A DNA stretch of 50,729 nucleotides from Pseudorhodoplanes sinuspersici (lineage in GTDB: Bacteria; Pseudomonadota; Alphaproteobacteria; Rhizobiales; Xanthobacteraceae). The DNA is taken from contig CAMBBO010000002.1 of the NCBI GenBank assembly GCA_945862935.1, positions 1 to 50,729 of the forward strand, read 5' to 3'. Under the pieces are notes generated by a model. The model was not told where the DNA came from. It was given only the letters and a program-made list of their open reading frames with translations, and made no database searches. Position 1 is the first letter of the stretch. The number at the start of each line of letters is the position of its first letter. This document shows positions 50,695 through 50,729 of the stretch, piece after piece. A program made the translations under genes and the position numbers.

Positions 50695-50729
50695 ATCTGG
50701 TTGTGAGTTAAGCATTCCCGGTAAGGTAA

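Overview
The window looks like chromosomal DNA from a high-GC alphaproteobacterium of the Hyphomicrobiales (Rhizobiales), close to the Bradyrhizobium/Rhodopseudomonas/Xanthobacteraceae group. The grounds are a Tad pilus operon with cpaD/cpaE gene types, an IalB-family protein, a hisE-coaA pair, a Rhizobium-type PmtA, the gene order rph-hrcA-grpE then dnaK-dnaJ-pmtA-pyrF-dapB-gpmA, and CtrA-like and RpoH-like sites. This assignment comes from gene content and synteny as remembered, not from a database search.

Layout. 1-5.6 kb: 3' end of a Tad/Flp pilus assembly operon (cpaD end, cpaE, cpaF, tadB, tadC, tadD). 5.7-9.05 kb: TerB-like protein, SDR oxidoreductase, class I amidotransferase and an MFS exporter. 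9.1-10 kb: a noticeably AT-richer SpoU/TrmH RNA methyltransferase abutting the 3' end of tRNA-Ala(CGC), which looks like an acquired insertion. 10.1-28.3 kb: mostly core housekeeping (yggT, yggU, folD, typA, pterin dehydratase, rlmN, hisE, coaA) mixed with a B12-binding radical SAM enzyme, a TAXI-type binding protein, an IalB-family protein, transporters and a large hybrid histidine kinase with a perfect CtrA-type site upstream.

28.3-29.7 kb is the most unusual stretch. A yifB/comM gene is cut off at its CRCG motif. Beside it lie a 59-codon ORF behind a 10-bp perfect inverted repeat, then about 300 bp that can fold as a plus-strand RNA (an H-type pseudoknot, a tRNA-like domain with G3-U70, twin CCUUCC hairpins and a strong terminator), then a run of short unrelated perfect palindromes.

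29.7-38.9 kb: a small ORF, a periplasmic amidase-like protein, gshB, yraN, rsmI with divergent lpoA-like gene, then hemW-rdgB-rph on the minus strand and hrcA-grpE on the plus strand. 38.9-43 kb: a periplasmic protein of unknown function and two polytopic GT-C-like membrane proteins separate grpE from dnaK. 43.1-50.7 kb: dnaK (RpoH-type promoter) and dnaJ, a PmtA whose N-terminal membrane-binding helix is present in four tandem copies, an FMN reductase, pyrF, a DUF1330 protein, dapB, a small membrane protein and gpmA.

The strongest candidates for something undescribed are the multiplied helix of PmtA (46.38-46.74 kb) and the structured RNA/palindrome block next to the broken yifB (28.8-29.66 kb). 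Everything was read by eye; no alignment or folding program was run.
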